DNA of 5,269 nt, taken from positions 1 to 5,269 of the forward strand of contig JAJPYW010000251.1 in the NCBI GenBank assembly GCA_021204715.1. Direction: 5' to 3'. Source of the DNA: Prevotellaceae bacterium (GTDB lineage Bacteria; Bacteroidota; Bacteroidia; Bacteroidales; Bacteroidaceae). Every line of letters starts with the position of its first letter. Position 1 is the first letter of the stretch. This document shows, piece after piece, positions 1 through 5,269 of the stretch. The translations under genes and the position numbers were made by a program. Under the pieces are notes generated by a model, which saw nothing but the letters and a program-made list of their open reading frames with translations, made no database searches and was not told the origin of the DNA.

Positions 1-948
1 GCCGCCGTAGTTGGTCTCGTCGTGCAGGCTCACGTTCCAGAAGCCGTCGCTCCGCTGGCAATCCTTCAACGCGCGGCTCATGGCAAGGAAATCCTCTATG
101 TAGTCGGCGCGGTGCGGCTCGCCGTCGGGAATCTCGTCTATCACACGCGCCAAGGCTGCGTAAACCCATCCGTTGCCCCGGCTCCAGTAGCAGTTCTCCC
201 CGTTGGGCTCCCGGTAAGGAGGCACGAAATCACGGTCTCTCCACCAAAGATGTTCCGTGGTGTTGTACAGGCCGTTCTTGCCGTGACGGTTGCGGGTGTA
301 GGCATACATCTGCCACATCTTGTCGAAATACTTACGCTCTCCCGTCACCACACCCAATTTGGCCAATACAGGCATACCCATCTGTATGGCGTCAATCCAC
401 GACCAGTCGTTTGCCCGGGGCGTGTTTACTATCATGTCCATGTTCGTCTTGGCGTTTTGTATCATGCGCCACTCGCGCGTCAGGCGGTACATGTCGATGT
501 AAAGCTGGCTGCAGCAATAATCGTCGGCGTTGCGCGTGGCGTTTCCGTGGCGCGGGGCCCAGTGGTGCGCCTCCCCCCAGTCGTACATATACCTATAATA
601 CTCCTCCCGGGGAAGGATGCTGTATAGCGCCATCAGCCCTTCATAATAGACGCCCCGTGTCCACAAGTTGCTGGAACGCTCAATCCCGTTCACCACCGTC
701 GGCGCGCCCGTGTCGGGCCATTTCTTCATGAAATAGTCGTTCACTTTCATCAGCGTTCCCAACGTCTGCCTCGCGTCGGGCAACACCTGCCTCGCGTCGG
801 GCAGCGTCTGTGCGTCGGGCCATGTCTGCGTGTCAGGCAACGTTTGTGCGTCAGGCAACGTCGCTGCATCTGGCCACGTCTGCGCGCCTGCCGATGCCAT
901 GCCCATGGCCATAAGAACGACCGTGACAATCCCTTTTTTTCTCATCAT
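1..948 (-). CDS. GH88/GH105-family unsaturated glycuronyl (rhamnogalacturonyl) hydrolase, secreted, 3' end cut by the window
   Basis: Family members hydrolyse the unsaturated uronic acid left at the non-reducing end of oligosaccharides by polysaccharide lyases, typically from rhamnogalacturonan. The frame is open from the ATG at 948 to the edge (316 codons); family members are usually about 370-420 residues, so the C-terminus is missing. Residues 1-22 form a signal peptide (MRKK, then a hydrophobic stretch ending AGA before Gln23) with no lipobox cysteine, so a periplasmic enzyme is expected. After a repeat tract at 24-62, the alpha/alpha-barrel begins near residue 63. Family-like motifs are NLWTRGVYYEGLMALY (94-109), NADDYCCSQLYIDMY (140-154), WSWIDAIQMGMP (182-193), LWWRD (234-238) and CYWSRGNGWVYAAL (253-266). 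Asp186, and Asp142 or Asp143, are the likely catalytic acidic residues by family pattern. The gene starts ATG-ATG; the first was taken. It is transcribed divergently from the ASCH gene. The family call is firm; the substrate is inferred. Confidence 0.9.
   Translation of the reverse strand, partial: MMRKKGIVTVVLMAMGMASAGAQTWPDAATLPDAQTLPDTQTWPDAQTLPDARQVLPDARQTLGTLMKVNDYFMKKWPDTGAPTVVNGIERSSNLWTRGVYYEGLMALYSILPREEYYRYMYDWGEAHHWAPRHGNATRNADDYCCSQLYIDMYRLTREWRMIQNAKTNMDMIVNTPRANDWSWIDAIQMGMPVLAKLGVVTGERKYFDKMWQMYAYTRNRHGKNGLYNTTEHLWWRDRDFVPPYREPNGENCYWSRGNGWVYAALARVIDEIPDGEPHRADYIEDFLAMSRALKDCQRSDGFWNVSLHDETNYGG
763..879 (-). repeat. In-frame tandem repeat encoding (L/W)PDA(Q/R)T units in the glycosidase N-terminus
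   Basis: Residues 24-62 of the glycosidase consist of six consecutive units: WPDAAT, LPDAQT, LPDTQT, WPDAQT, LPDARQV, LPDARQT. The first four are 18 bp long at DNA level and the last two 21 bp. The last two units are almost identical at DNA level, while the earlier ones differ by scattered, mostly silent changes. The tract sits directly after the predicted signal peptide cleavage site and before the first barrel helix (LGTLMKVNDYFMKKW). All units keep the reading frame, so the gene is not broken. From memory, homologues have only one such unit here (a WPDA-type start running into the TLGTLMKV helix), so the tract looks like a local expansion. Confidence 0.9.
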
Positions 949-969
949 GCGGTTATTTGATTAACATGA

Positions 970-1001
970 CAAATATAATACAGAAAAGCCTCTTTACCAA
1001 A
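970..1001 (-). promoter_or_regulatory. Bacteroidetes-type promoter of the glycosidase gene
   Basis: On the minus strand a TTTG (complement of 998-1001) is followed after 20 bases by TATATTTG (complement of 970-977). This matches the Bacteroidetes primary sigma factor consensus TTTG, 19-21 bases, TAnnTTTG. The -7 element lies about 21 bases upstream of the ATG at 948, implying a very short untranslated leader. No Shine-Dalgarno sequence precedes the start, which is normal for this phylum. Confidence 0.7.
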
Positions 1002-1052
1002 CATCGCCCCAACTTTATCCTGTAGAATTCAACCGTTTGCTTTCAAATTATG

Positions 1053-1060
1053 TATCTTTG
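1053..1060 (+). promoter_or_regulatory. Candidate -7 promoter element of the ASCH-domain gene
   Basis: TATCTTTG matches the TAnnTTTG element of Bacteroidetes promoters and lies 31 bases before the ATG at 1092. The nearest upstream TTTG (1036-1039) is only 13 bases away, shorter than the usual 19-21, so the -33 half is not convincing. It faces away from the glycosidase promoter, making 949-1091 a compact divergent promoter region. Confidence 0.5.
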
Positions 1061-1091
1061 ACGCGTTGATAACAACAAAACCGTATAAATC

Positions 1092-1511
1092 ATGGAAGCA
1101 CCGGACAAAGAGAACACGCTGTACCTGCCCATCAAGCAAGTGTATTTCGACCAAATACTCGCCGGCACGAAGAAAGAAGAGTACCGAGAGGTCAAACTCG
1201 GCTTCACGGCCAACAGGTACCTGATTAAGGATGCGAAAACGAAGTACGCCCTCAATCCCGACGTGACCGACCCTGACACCGAATATTGGGTTGACGACTA
1301 CAACGGCGGCCATTTCCCGTTCTTGCCCAAACCCTACAAGTATCTGTATTTAGCCGTCGGCTACGCCAAAGAGCGCGACACCATGACCGTAGAGGTGACG
1401 GGATACTCTTTCGAGCCGCACCGCATCCGCGTCGAGCGTTTCGCGTGGTGGGTTATCGTCTACCATCTTGGCAAGGTGATAGAAGTACACAGAAAGGGCG
1501 AAGGCAAATAA
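1092..1511 (+). CDS. Small ASCH-domain (PUA-like fold) protein
   Basis: This is a 139-residue cytoplasmic protein without signal peptide or membrane segment. The N-terminus, LYLPIKQVYFDQILAGTKKEEYREV (residues 10-34), is typical of ASCH domains: a beta strand, a helix, then the GxKxxExR signature, here Gly25, Lys27, Glu30 and Arg32. A later segment, YLYLAVGYAKERDTMTVEVTGYSFEP (about residues 84-109), fits the ASCH barrel strands. ASCH domains share the PUA-like fold and are thought to bind RNA or modified nucleosides; the E. coli member YqfB hydrolyses N4-acetylcytidine. Which activity this one has cannot be read from the sequence. The ATG at 1092 follows an AT-rich, Shine-Dalgarno-less leader, and stop codon TAA ends at 1511. 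It appears monocistronic: no gene follows on this strand until susC. Related small proteins occur in phages and accessory DNA of Bacteroidales, so horizontal origin is possible but unproven. Confidence 0.8.
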   Translation: MEAPDKENTLYLPIKQVYFDQILAGTKKEEYREVKLGFTANRYLIKDAKTKYALNPDVTDPDTEYWVDDYNGGHFPFLPKPYKYLYLAVGYAKERDTMTVEVTGYSFEPHRIRVERFAWWVIVYHLGKVIEVHRKGEGK

Positions 1512-1748
1512 GTTGTAATCGACTGAAAACACGGGATAACAAACACAATTTGAGGTGCAGGGCAAACAGCGGTAAGCCGCGCGGCTGCAAGGCTAATGCA
1601 TCAGGCATAATGCAAAGGGCATAAAGGTGACAACGTAAATCATAATCATAACAAAGGGAGTTTAAAGTGAAATGAACAGGATTTAAAGTGCAAAGTATAA
1701 CGGATTACAGTTCAAAGTTCACTTTCTTCAGTCAAGCGCACAATTTGC
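1512..1748. other. Intergenic stretch after the ASCH gene; no gene seen
   Basis: No convincing open frame occurs here; frames entering from either side are antisense to the ASCH gene. The plus strand is purine-rich from about 1600 on. A short hairpin GCGG-TAAG-CCGC (1569-1580) lacks a T-tract, so no clear terminator for the ASCH gene can be named. Short repeats of the AAAGTG type (1661-1725) are listed separately. Confidence 0.6.
1661..1725. repeat. Cluster of TTTAAAGTG direct repeats and an AAAGTGAA/TTCACTTT inverted repeat
   Basis: TTTAAAGTG occurs at 1661-1669 and again at 1682-1690, an offset of 21 bases (two helical turns). AAAGTGAA (1664-1671) and TTCACTTT (1718-1725) are perfect inverted repeats, with inner arms TGAAC (1673-1677) and GTTCA (1710-1714) also complementary. 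The loop would be 32 bases. It could be a protein-binding site or a weak folded RNA; no gene start follows closely, so function is unknown. Confidence 0.4.
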
Positions 1749-1909
1749 CGTGATGAGGTTGTCATCTCTGCGATGATGAGGGTATCATCTCTGCGATGAT
1801 GAGGGTGTCATCTCTGCAGAGATGAGGGTGTCATCTCTGCGATGATGAGGGTGTCATCTCTGTGAAGATGAGGGTGTCATCTCTGTGAAGATGAGGATGC
1901 CGGCTTTGA
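1749..1909. repeat. Seven-unit tandem array of 23-bp repeats with alternating GATGA and TCATC arms
   Basis: The units are 1749-1771, 1772-1794, 1795-1817, 1818-1840, 1841-1863, 1864-1886 and 1887-1909. The first has a degenerate 5' end and the last is degraded in its second half. The typical unit reads GATGA-GGGTG-TCATC-TCTGC plus a spacer triplet (GAT, GAA or similar). GATGA and TCATC are complementary and separated by five bases both within a unit (loop GGGTG) and often across the unit boundary (TCTGC), so the array can fold as a series of small hairpins. In the fourth unit a change lengthens the stem to ten perfect pairs: GCAGAGATGA (1816-1825) against TCATCTCTGC (1831-1840). The period is not a multiple of three and no open frame spans it, so it is not coding. 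The lack of unique spacers rules out a CRISPR array. Confidence 0.9.
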
Positions 1910-2286
1910 GACAACCATTTGCCCATTACAGCGCACGGGCGGCATACCGTCCGCGGCTTACGGCTCCTCTTACGGCTTTGTTCACGGGGGCGGCATGGTT
2001 TCTTTCACTTTGTCTGTAAATATTTGTGACACCTTGAAAACGTGGGTTTTCTGCCACGGGTTTTCAACAGATGCAGTGAAAACGGTAAAAACGGGGCGGA
2101 AAGCGAAAATGGGAGTTTTTTGCATCAAATTCGCTCCTAAAGCTTTTTCCGTGGCATTTTTGCCTTTTGACGGTTTGTTCAATGGTTTGATGTTCAAATG
2201 ATTATGATATCTACATAAAATCGCTGCCATGGCAATTGGTACGTTCTATAAAAGATCTCCGAAAAAATGGTTTTTTTACTCACCCC
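1910..2286. other. Non-coding or decayed stretch between the repeat array and the VapE-like fragment
   Basis: Only short open frames exist (82 codons on minus, ending at 1982; 68 codons on plus from 1995), and neither product shows a recognisable motif. A small inverted repeat CGTGG/CCACG lies at 2041-2058, and a weak GGCA-TTTT-TGCC hairpin near 2153-2164 is followed by four T residues. The minus-strand sequence leads on from the VapE-like fragment and may be its further decayed downstream part, but I cannot show this from residues. Confidence 0.5.
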
Positions 2287-2297
2287 CTATATAGGGG
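2284..2297. repeat. 14-bp perfect palindrome CCCCTATATAGGGG
   Basis: This self-complementary sequence overlaps the stop codon of the VapE-like remnant frame. Some 14-bp palindromes are expected by chance in a few windows of this size, so it is recorded as seen, without an assigned role. Confidence 0.5.
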
Positions 2298-2586
2298 AGC
2301 CATAAAAAACAGTGTTTTTCCTAAATTGTTGGTAAAATGCGTGGCAGCCGTGGCAGACGTTTCGACGGGCTTTTACAGCGTCAATGTTTTTTACCAACGG
2401 ATTCCCGTCGGCGGCTGCACCGGGACGGCGGTAATAAGCAAGCACGAGGTTGCGGGCGGTGTTCTCTTCCTCGAAGGGCAGCCAGCGGCGGTTGCCCGTT
2501 TCGTCGGTGAGGAACTCTTTCTTGTTTCCCGAGGCGCAGAAAGTCTTCCAAGGTGAGAAGTTGTCGCATGAAATCTGGCTTGTCAT
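2287..2586 (-). pseudogene. Fragment of a VapE-like (virulence-associated protein E) gene
   Basis: The minus-strand frame contains FCASGNKKEFLTDETGNRRW followed by LPFEEE, encoded by about 2541-2464. This matches the conserved segment of VapE-family proteins (P-loop ATPase/primase-helicase-like, often phage or island borne) in which a 'GT/SN..EFLTDETGNRRWLPFE' stretch follows the ATPase core. Intact proteins are several hundred residues long; here only about 25-40 residues are recognisable. The preceding residues (ISCDNFSPWK) lack the usual basic RRR-type lead-in, and after LPFEEE the sequence drifts into an unrelated-looking tail stopping at 2287. No Walker A motif is present anywhere nearby. 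It is therefore a remnant, not a working gene. In Bacteroidales such genes often sit in a small accessory cassette near variable loci, so this may be what is left of one. The motif match is good; the fragment limits are approximate. Confidence 0.6.
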
Positions 2587-2798
2587 CTTTTCAGGAGAAA
2601 TTTCTGATGCGTGCGAAACCCACGGAGTTGGTGTTCAACAACAACGTGGCGAAAGTGTTTCAAGCCTATATCCGGCAGTTTCCCGGCGTCCACTTCTGCT
2701 TGTACGGACACCGGCATCATTTCCCGTTATTCTTCAAAAAGTGCCAAAGTGAGTTCGAGTTTGAAAGAGAATCATATTTTGTGGAGTGTCTGTTTTAA
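2553..2798 (+). pseudogene. C-terminal fragment of a calcineurin-like metallophosphoesterase
   Basis: The plus-strand frame encodes TELVFNNNVAKVFQAYIRQF followed by PGVHFCLYGHRHH (residues 24-56 of the 81-residue frame, about 2622-2720). This is the segment of calcineurin-type metallophosphoesterases with a helix, a beta strand and the metal-binding GHxH motif, here Gly52-His53-Arg54-His55. The rest of the fold is absent: there is no upstream D-x-H, GDxxD or GNHE motif, and the sequence before residue 15 belongs to the region of the oppositely oriented VapE-like fragment. After the GHxH motif the frame continues 25 residues (HFPLFFKKCQ and onward) without family resemblance and stops at 2798. 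The only possible starts are a GTG at 2553 and ATGs at 2568 and 2607, none with promoter support. It cannot be a functional phosphoesterase. Recognition rests on motif and local pattern, not on a database search. Confidence 0.55.
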
Positions 2799-3321
2799 GA
2801 AAAAACTTTTCATTGGAGCCACTTTCCACCGGCTTTTATTTCAACACTGTATTCAGTAACGAGTTCCGGATGAATGAGCCCGACCGTTATCCAAAAAGGT
2901 ATTATGGCTTTTCCACCCGTTTGCATACACATATTTATTTGGGCAGCGCATGCGATGGGTAATACCGGGGTCATACCGCTTTTTTTCCCATAGTGTCACG
3001 TCCTTTTATGAATTGAGTTCGTGCGCTTTTTATATCATTAGCGCCCTTACCGATCATTTAAAGCCCAAAGATTACCTCAGGTTGTCGTTCGGACTGAAAT
3101 GCCGGATATTATAGTTTTTCTACATCGTTTCCCGCTTTTCCTTACTGTCCCGGCCGGGATTGTATCCGCTTTACGCCATGAAAAAATAAATGTAGACAAA
3201 AGGGATGCTATGCCAAGTGATTGTATAGAGCATTTTATAATAGGTACTATTAAATACCTAAATATCCATTTTATTTCATATATGGAATAATTATTGACAT
3301 TTTGCATTATTAACAACCGAT
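2799..3321. other. AT-rich intergenic stretch upstream of the susC promoter; no gene seen
   Basis: Open frames on both strands are short (for example 79 codons on minus, 3077-3316, and about 54 codons on minus around 2814-2977), with no recognisable motif or Bacteroidetes-like start context. A GC-rich palindrome TCCCGGCCGGGA lies at 3148-3159 and a short inverted repeat TAGGTA/TACCTA at 3241-3260. Base composition becomes strongly AT-rich from about 3180, as is usual before susC-type genes. Confidence 0.55.
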
Positions 3322-3352
3322 TGCGTAGTTAATTAGTGTAAACTATGCGTAG
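3322..3352 (+). promoter_or_regulatory. Direct repeat TGCGTAG upstream of susC, candidate regulator site
   Basis: TGCGTAG occurs at 3322-3328 and 3346-3352, 24 bases apart start to start, in otherwise AT-rich DNA. The downstream copy ends 16 bases before the -7 element at 3369, so a bound protein would touch the -33 region. Parts of the same sequence also form an imperfect inverted repeat (GCGTAGTT at 3323-3330, AACTATGC at 3341-3348, one mismatch). AraC-type DNA-binding domains, including those of hybrid two-component regulators that control polysaccharide loci, often use direct repeats about two turns apart. Assignment to such a regulator is inference. Confidence 0.4.
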
Positions 3353-3368
3353 ATTGGAAAATTATTGC

Positions 3369-3376
3369 TACTTTTG
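3369..3376 (+). promoter_or_regulatory. Candidate -7 promoter element of susC
   Basis: TACTTTTG fits the TAnnTTTG consensus and lies 43 bases before the ATG at 3420. No perfect TTTG stands 19-21 bases upstream; the closest is TATG at 3344-3347 with a 21-base spacer. A weak -33 half is what one expects of an activator-dependent promoter. The 43-base leader is AT-rich, with no Shine-Dalgarno sequence. Confidence 0.5.
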
Positions 3377-3419
3377 TTTGTAGAGACATTCGTGAATCTT
3401 AAATTTAAATTTACAAATT

Positions 3420-5269
3420 ATGATGAAGAAACTTAAACCTATTAGCTTAGTCTTGCTATTGGCAGGCACTCTGCTATTCCCGGCAAATTCAACCGCCGGA
3501 TCCAAGCTTTCTATTGATGATGTGAACCGCTCACAGCAAAATGAAAGGGTTACAGGCACCGTGTCGGACGACATGGGGCCTATTGTCGGTGCTTCGGTCC
3601 TCGTGAAAGGGACCACCAACGGCACCATCACAAATCTCGACGGTGACTTTTTGCTCGACGGGGTGAAGCCGGGAAGCGTCATCGAAATCTCTTTTATCGG
3701 CTACATCACGCAAGATGTGAAGTACACAGGGCAGCAAAACATCCAAGTGAAGCTTGTGGAAGACAGCCAGAGCTTGGAAGAGGTCGTGGTCGTGGGTTAC
3801 GGCACGCAGAAGAAGGTGAACATGACCGGTTCGGTGGCTCAAATTGAGAGTGCCGTGTTGGAAAGCCGTCCCGTGCAGAACGTCTCGTTGGCCATTCAAG
3901 GTATGGCTCCCGGCGTGACGGTGAGCGGCGCGCAAGGCCGTCCCGGCAACGAAGGCGCCAGCATCCGCATCCGCGGTGTGGGCACGCTCAACACAGCCGA
4001 TCCCTACATCTTGGTGGACGGTGTGGAGACTTCCACCATGAACTCCATCGACCCCAACGACATCGAGAGCATCTCCGTGCTGAAAGATGCCGCCTCGGCA
4101 GCCATCTACGGTTCAAAGGCCTCCAACGGCGTCATCTTGATTACGACCAAGCGCGGCAAGTCGGGCGCGCCCCGCATCTCCTACAACGCCAACTTCGGTA
4201 TCCAGAACCCCACCATGCTCGTCGACCGCATGAGCTCCTACGACTACGCCCGCCTGTATAACCAAGTGCTGCTTGGTGAAAACAACGAGCCCCGTTTCAG
4301 CGAGGCTGAACTCCAGAAGTTCAAGGACGGCAACGATCCTGCTTACCCCAACACCGACTGGTACGGCTTGGGCTACCAGACCGGCTTCCAGCACACCCAC
4401 AACGTGAACATTTCGGGCGGTACCGACCAGCTTAAATACATGGCTTCCGCCGGATACATGCACCAGAAAGGCATCCTGCCCAACGCCGAGCGCGAGCAGT
4501 TCAACTTCCGCACCAACTTGGACATCAAGATCAACTCCCGCCTTACCACGCGTGTGAACTTGGCCTACATCCACAACGACTACGCCGACCCCACCTCTTG
4601 CTATATGGGCGGCAACTCCGACCAGATTATCCGTCAGTTGAACGTCATCGCCCCGTGGATTGTGGCCCGTTACGACGACGGCACTTACGGCACCATCTCC
4701 GACGGCAACCCCATCGCGTGGCTCGACTTGGACCAGACGGTTACCAACAAGGACCAGAACTTCTCGGGCACTGTGTCGGCCGACTACAAGATTTTGGACG
4801 GCTTGGTAGCCACCGTGACGGGTTCCTACGTGAACGACCAGCGCTATTATAAGGAGTTCCAGAAGTTCATCCAGTACAATCCCAACAAAGCGTCCGACCC
4901 CAACCACTTGGAAGAGCGCTTCTACTCCTGGCACCGCGCCACCTTCGACGCCTTGCTGAACTACGACAAGCAGTGGGGGGAGCACGGCTTCAAGGCATTG
5001 GCCGGCTGGCACAACGAGAAGTACGACTACACTTACAACATGGCCTACCGCAAGAACTTCCCCACCAACGACCTCACCGACATGAACGCCGGCGACGCCG
5101 CCACCCAGCAAAATGCAGGCTACACGCGCGAGTTGGCCATGATCTCTTGGTTCGGCCGTGTGAACTACGATTACGCCGGCAAGTATCTTTTGGAGGCAAA
5201 CATCCGCGCCGACGCCTCTTCCCGCTTTGCCAAAGGACACCGTTGGGGCTACTTCCCCTCGTTCTCGGC
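3420..5269 (+). CDS. susC: SusC/RagA-family TonB-dependent outer membrane transporter, 5' part
   Basis: These proteins import oligosaccharides or other large nutrients across the outer membrane, using TonB energy and a SusD-type lipoprotein lid. The frame is open from ATG 3420 (followed by a second ATG) to the edge: 616 full codons of a protein usually near 1000 residues. Residues 1-25 are a signal peptide (MMKKLK then a leucine-rich core). Residues 43-115 form the carboxypeptidase-regulatory-like domain (VTGTVSDDMGPIVGASV, NLDGDFLL, ISFIGY). SLEEVVVVGYGTQ (118-130) is the TonB-box region. The plug spans about 133-247, with SIRIRGVGTLN (181-191), DPYILVDGV (194-202) and LKDAASAAIYGSKASNGVIL (221-240) followed by ITTKRGK; the last is the SusC/RagA signature. 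Barrel strands follow. It is probably the first gene of a polysaccharide utilisation locus, with susD expected just downstream outside the window. The substrate cannot be told. Third positions are GC-rich, like the glycosidase and unlike the debris between. The symbol denotes the family. Confidence 0.95.
   Translation, partial: MMKKLKPISLVLLLAGTLLFPANSTAGSKLSIDDVNRSQQNERVTGTVSDDMGPIVGASVLVKGTTNGTITNLDGDFLLDGVKPGSVIEISFIGYITQDVKYTGQQNIQVKLVEDSQSLEEVVVVGYGTQKKVNMTGSVAQIESAVLESRPVQNVSLAIQGMAPGVTVSGAQGRPGNEGASIRIRGVGTLNTADPYILVDGVETSTMNSIDPNDIESISVLKDAASAAIYGSKASNGVILITTKRGKSGAPRISYNANFGIQNPTMLVDRMSSYDYARLYNQVLLGENNEPRFSEAELQKFKDGNDPAYPNTDWYGLGYQTGFQHTHNVNISGGTDQLKYMASAGYMHQKGILPNAEREQFNFRTNLDIKINSRLTTRVNLAYIHNDYADPTSCYMGGNSDQIIRQLNVIAPWIVARYDDGTYGTISDGNPIAWLDLDQTVTNKDQNFSGTVSADYKILDGLVATVTGSYVNDQRYYKEFQKFIQYNPNKASDPNHLEERFYSWHRATFDALLNYDKQWGEHGFKALAGWHNEKYDYTYNMAYRKNFPTNDLTDMNAGDAATQQNAGYTRELAMISWFGRVNYDYAGKYLLEANIRADASSRFAKGHRWGYFPSFS

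Noticed and set aside
22..627. A 201-codon open frame on the plus strand
   Set aside because: It lies opposite the glycosidase gene, which has clear family motifs and a signal peptide; the plus-strand product has no recognisable domain.
1749..1909. The 23-bp repeats as a CRISPR array
   Set aside because: Repeats are directly adjacent with no unique spacers, and no cas gene is present.
1982..2230. An 82-codon minus-strand frame starting MAAILCRYHNHLN
   Set aside because: It has no motif, no promoter and atypical composition for a gene of this genome, and lies in the decayed stretch. A real small protein is not excluded but cannot be supported.
2957..2990. Possible terminator: GGTAATACCGGGGTCATACC followed by a T-run
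   Set aside because: The best stem has only three or four pairs, and no intact plus-strand gene ends just upstream.
3148..3159. Perfect 12-bp palindrome TCCCGGCCGGGA
   Set aside because: About one 12-bp palindrome is expected by chance in a window this long, and nothing nearby suggests a function.
3241..3260. Inverted repeat TAGGTA/TACCTA with an 8-base loop
   Set aside because: The arms are short and AT-rich in an AT-rich region, and the site is far from the susC promoter; likely chance.
3077..3316. A 79-codon minus-strand frame in the AT-rich stretch before susC
   Set aside because: It is a lysine/isoleucine-rich product from AT-rich DNA with no domain or promoter, overlapping the regulatory region of susC.
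3531..3935. A 134-codon histidine-rich open frame on the minus strand
   Set aside because: It is antisense to the regulatory-like and plug domains of susC; its histidines come from complementing Val and Met codons.
4113..5240. A 375-codon open frame on the minus strand
   Set aside because: It is antisense to susC. The valine/glycine-rich product without domains results from the GC-rich third positions of the real gene.

Overview
The window reads as a member of the Bacteroidales (Bacteroides, Prevotella or a relative). The evidence is a SusC/RagA-type TonB-dependent transporter with the family signature motifs, a periplasmic glycosidase of the GH88/GH105 clan, promoter elements matching the Bacteroidetes TAnnTTTG -7 consensus (one with a well-spaced TTTG upstream), start codons without Shine-Dalgarno sequences, and debris resembling the VapE-type genes common in this order. 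I cannot name the species.

Layout. Positions 1-948 (minus) are the first 316 codons of a secreted unsaturated-glycuronyl (rhamnogalacturonyl) hydrolase, cut by the window edge. Just after its signal peptide lies an unusual run of LPDAQT/WPDAQT repeats. Across a 143-bp divergent promoter region, 1092-1511 (plus) encodes a 139-residue ASCH-domain protein of the PUA-like fold. Positions 1512 to 3419 hold no intact gene that I can support. This stretch contains short AAAGTG-type repeats (1661-1725), an array of seven 23-bp tandem units in which GATGA and TCATC alternate (1749-1909), a minus-strand fragment of a VapE-like gene (core 2470-2544), a plus-strand C-terminal fragment of a calcineurin-type metallophosphoesterase (about 2615-2720), and an AT-rich segment ending in the promoter region of the last gene. 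From 3420 to the window end (plus) runs the 5' part of a susC homologue: signal peptide, carboxypeptidase-regulatory-like domain, TonB box, plug and the start of the barrel (616 complete codons).

How the parts fit. The transporter looks like the first gene of a polysaccharide utilisation locus whose susD partner and enzymes would lie downstream, outside the window. The GH105-like enzyme fits periplasmic breakdown of pectin or other uronate-containing oligosaccharides. It is divergent, and almost 2.5 kb of other sequence separates it from susC, so sharing one substrate system is only an inference. The central 1.9 kb looks like a degraded insertion or rearrangement scar between two healthy loci. 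No complete novel system is visible. The features most deserving a second look are the 23-bp hairpin array, the repeat expansion in the glycosidase N-terminus, and the direct repeat TGCGTAG upstream of susC.
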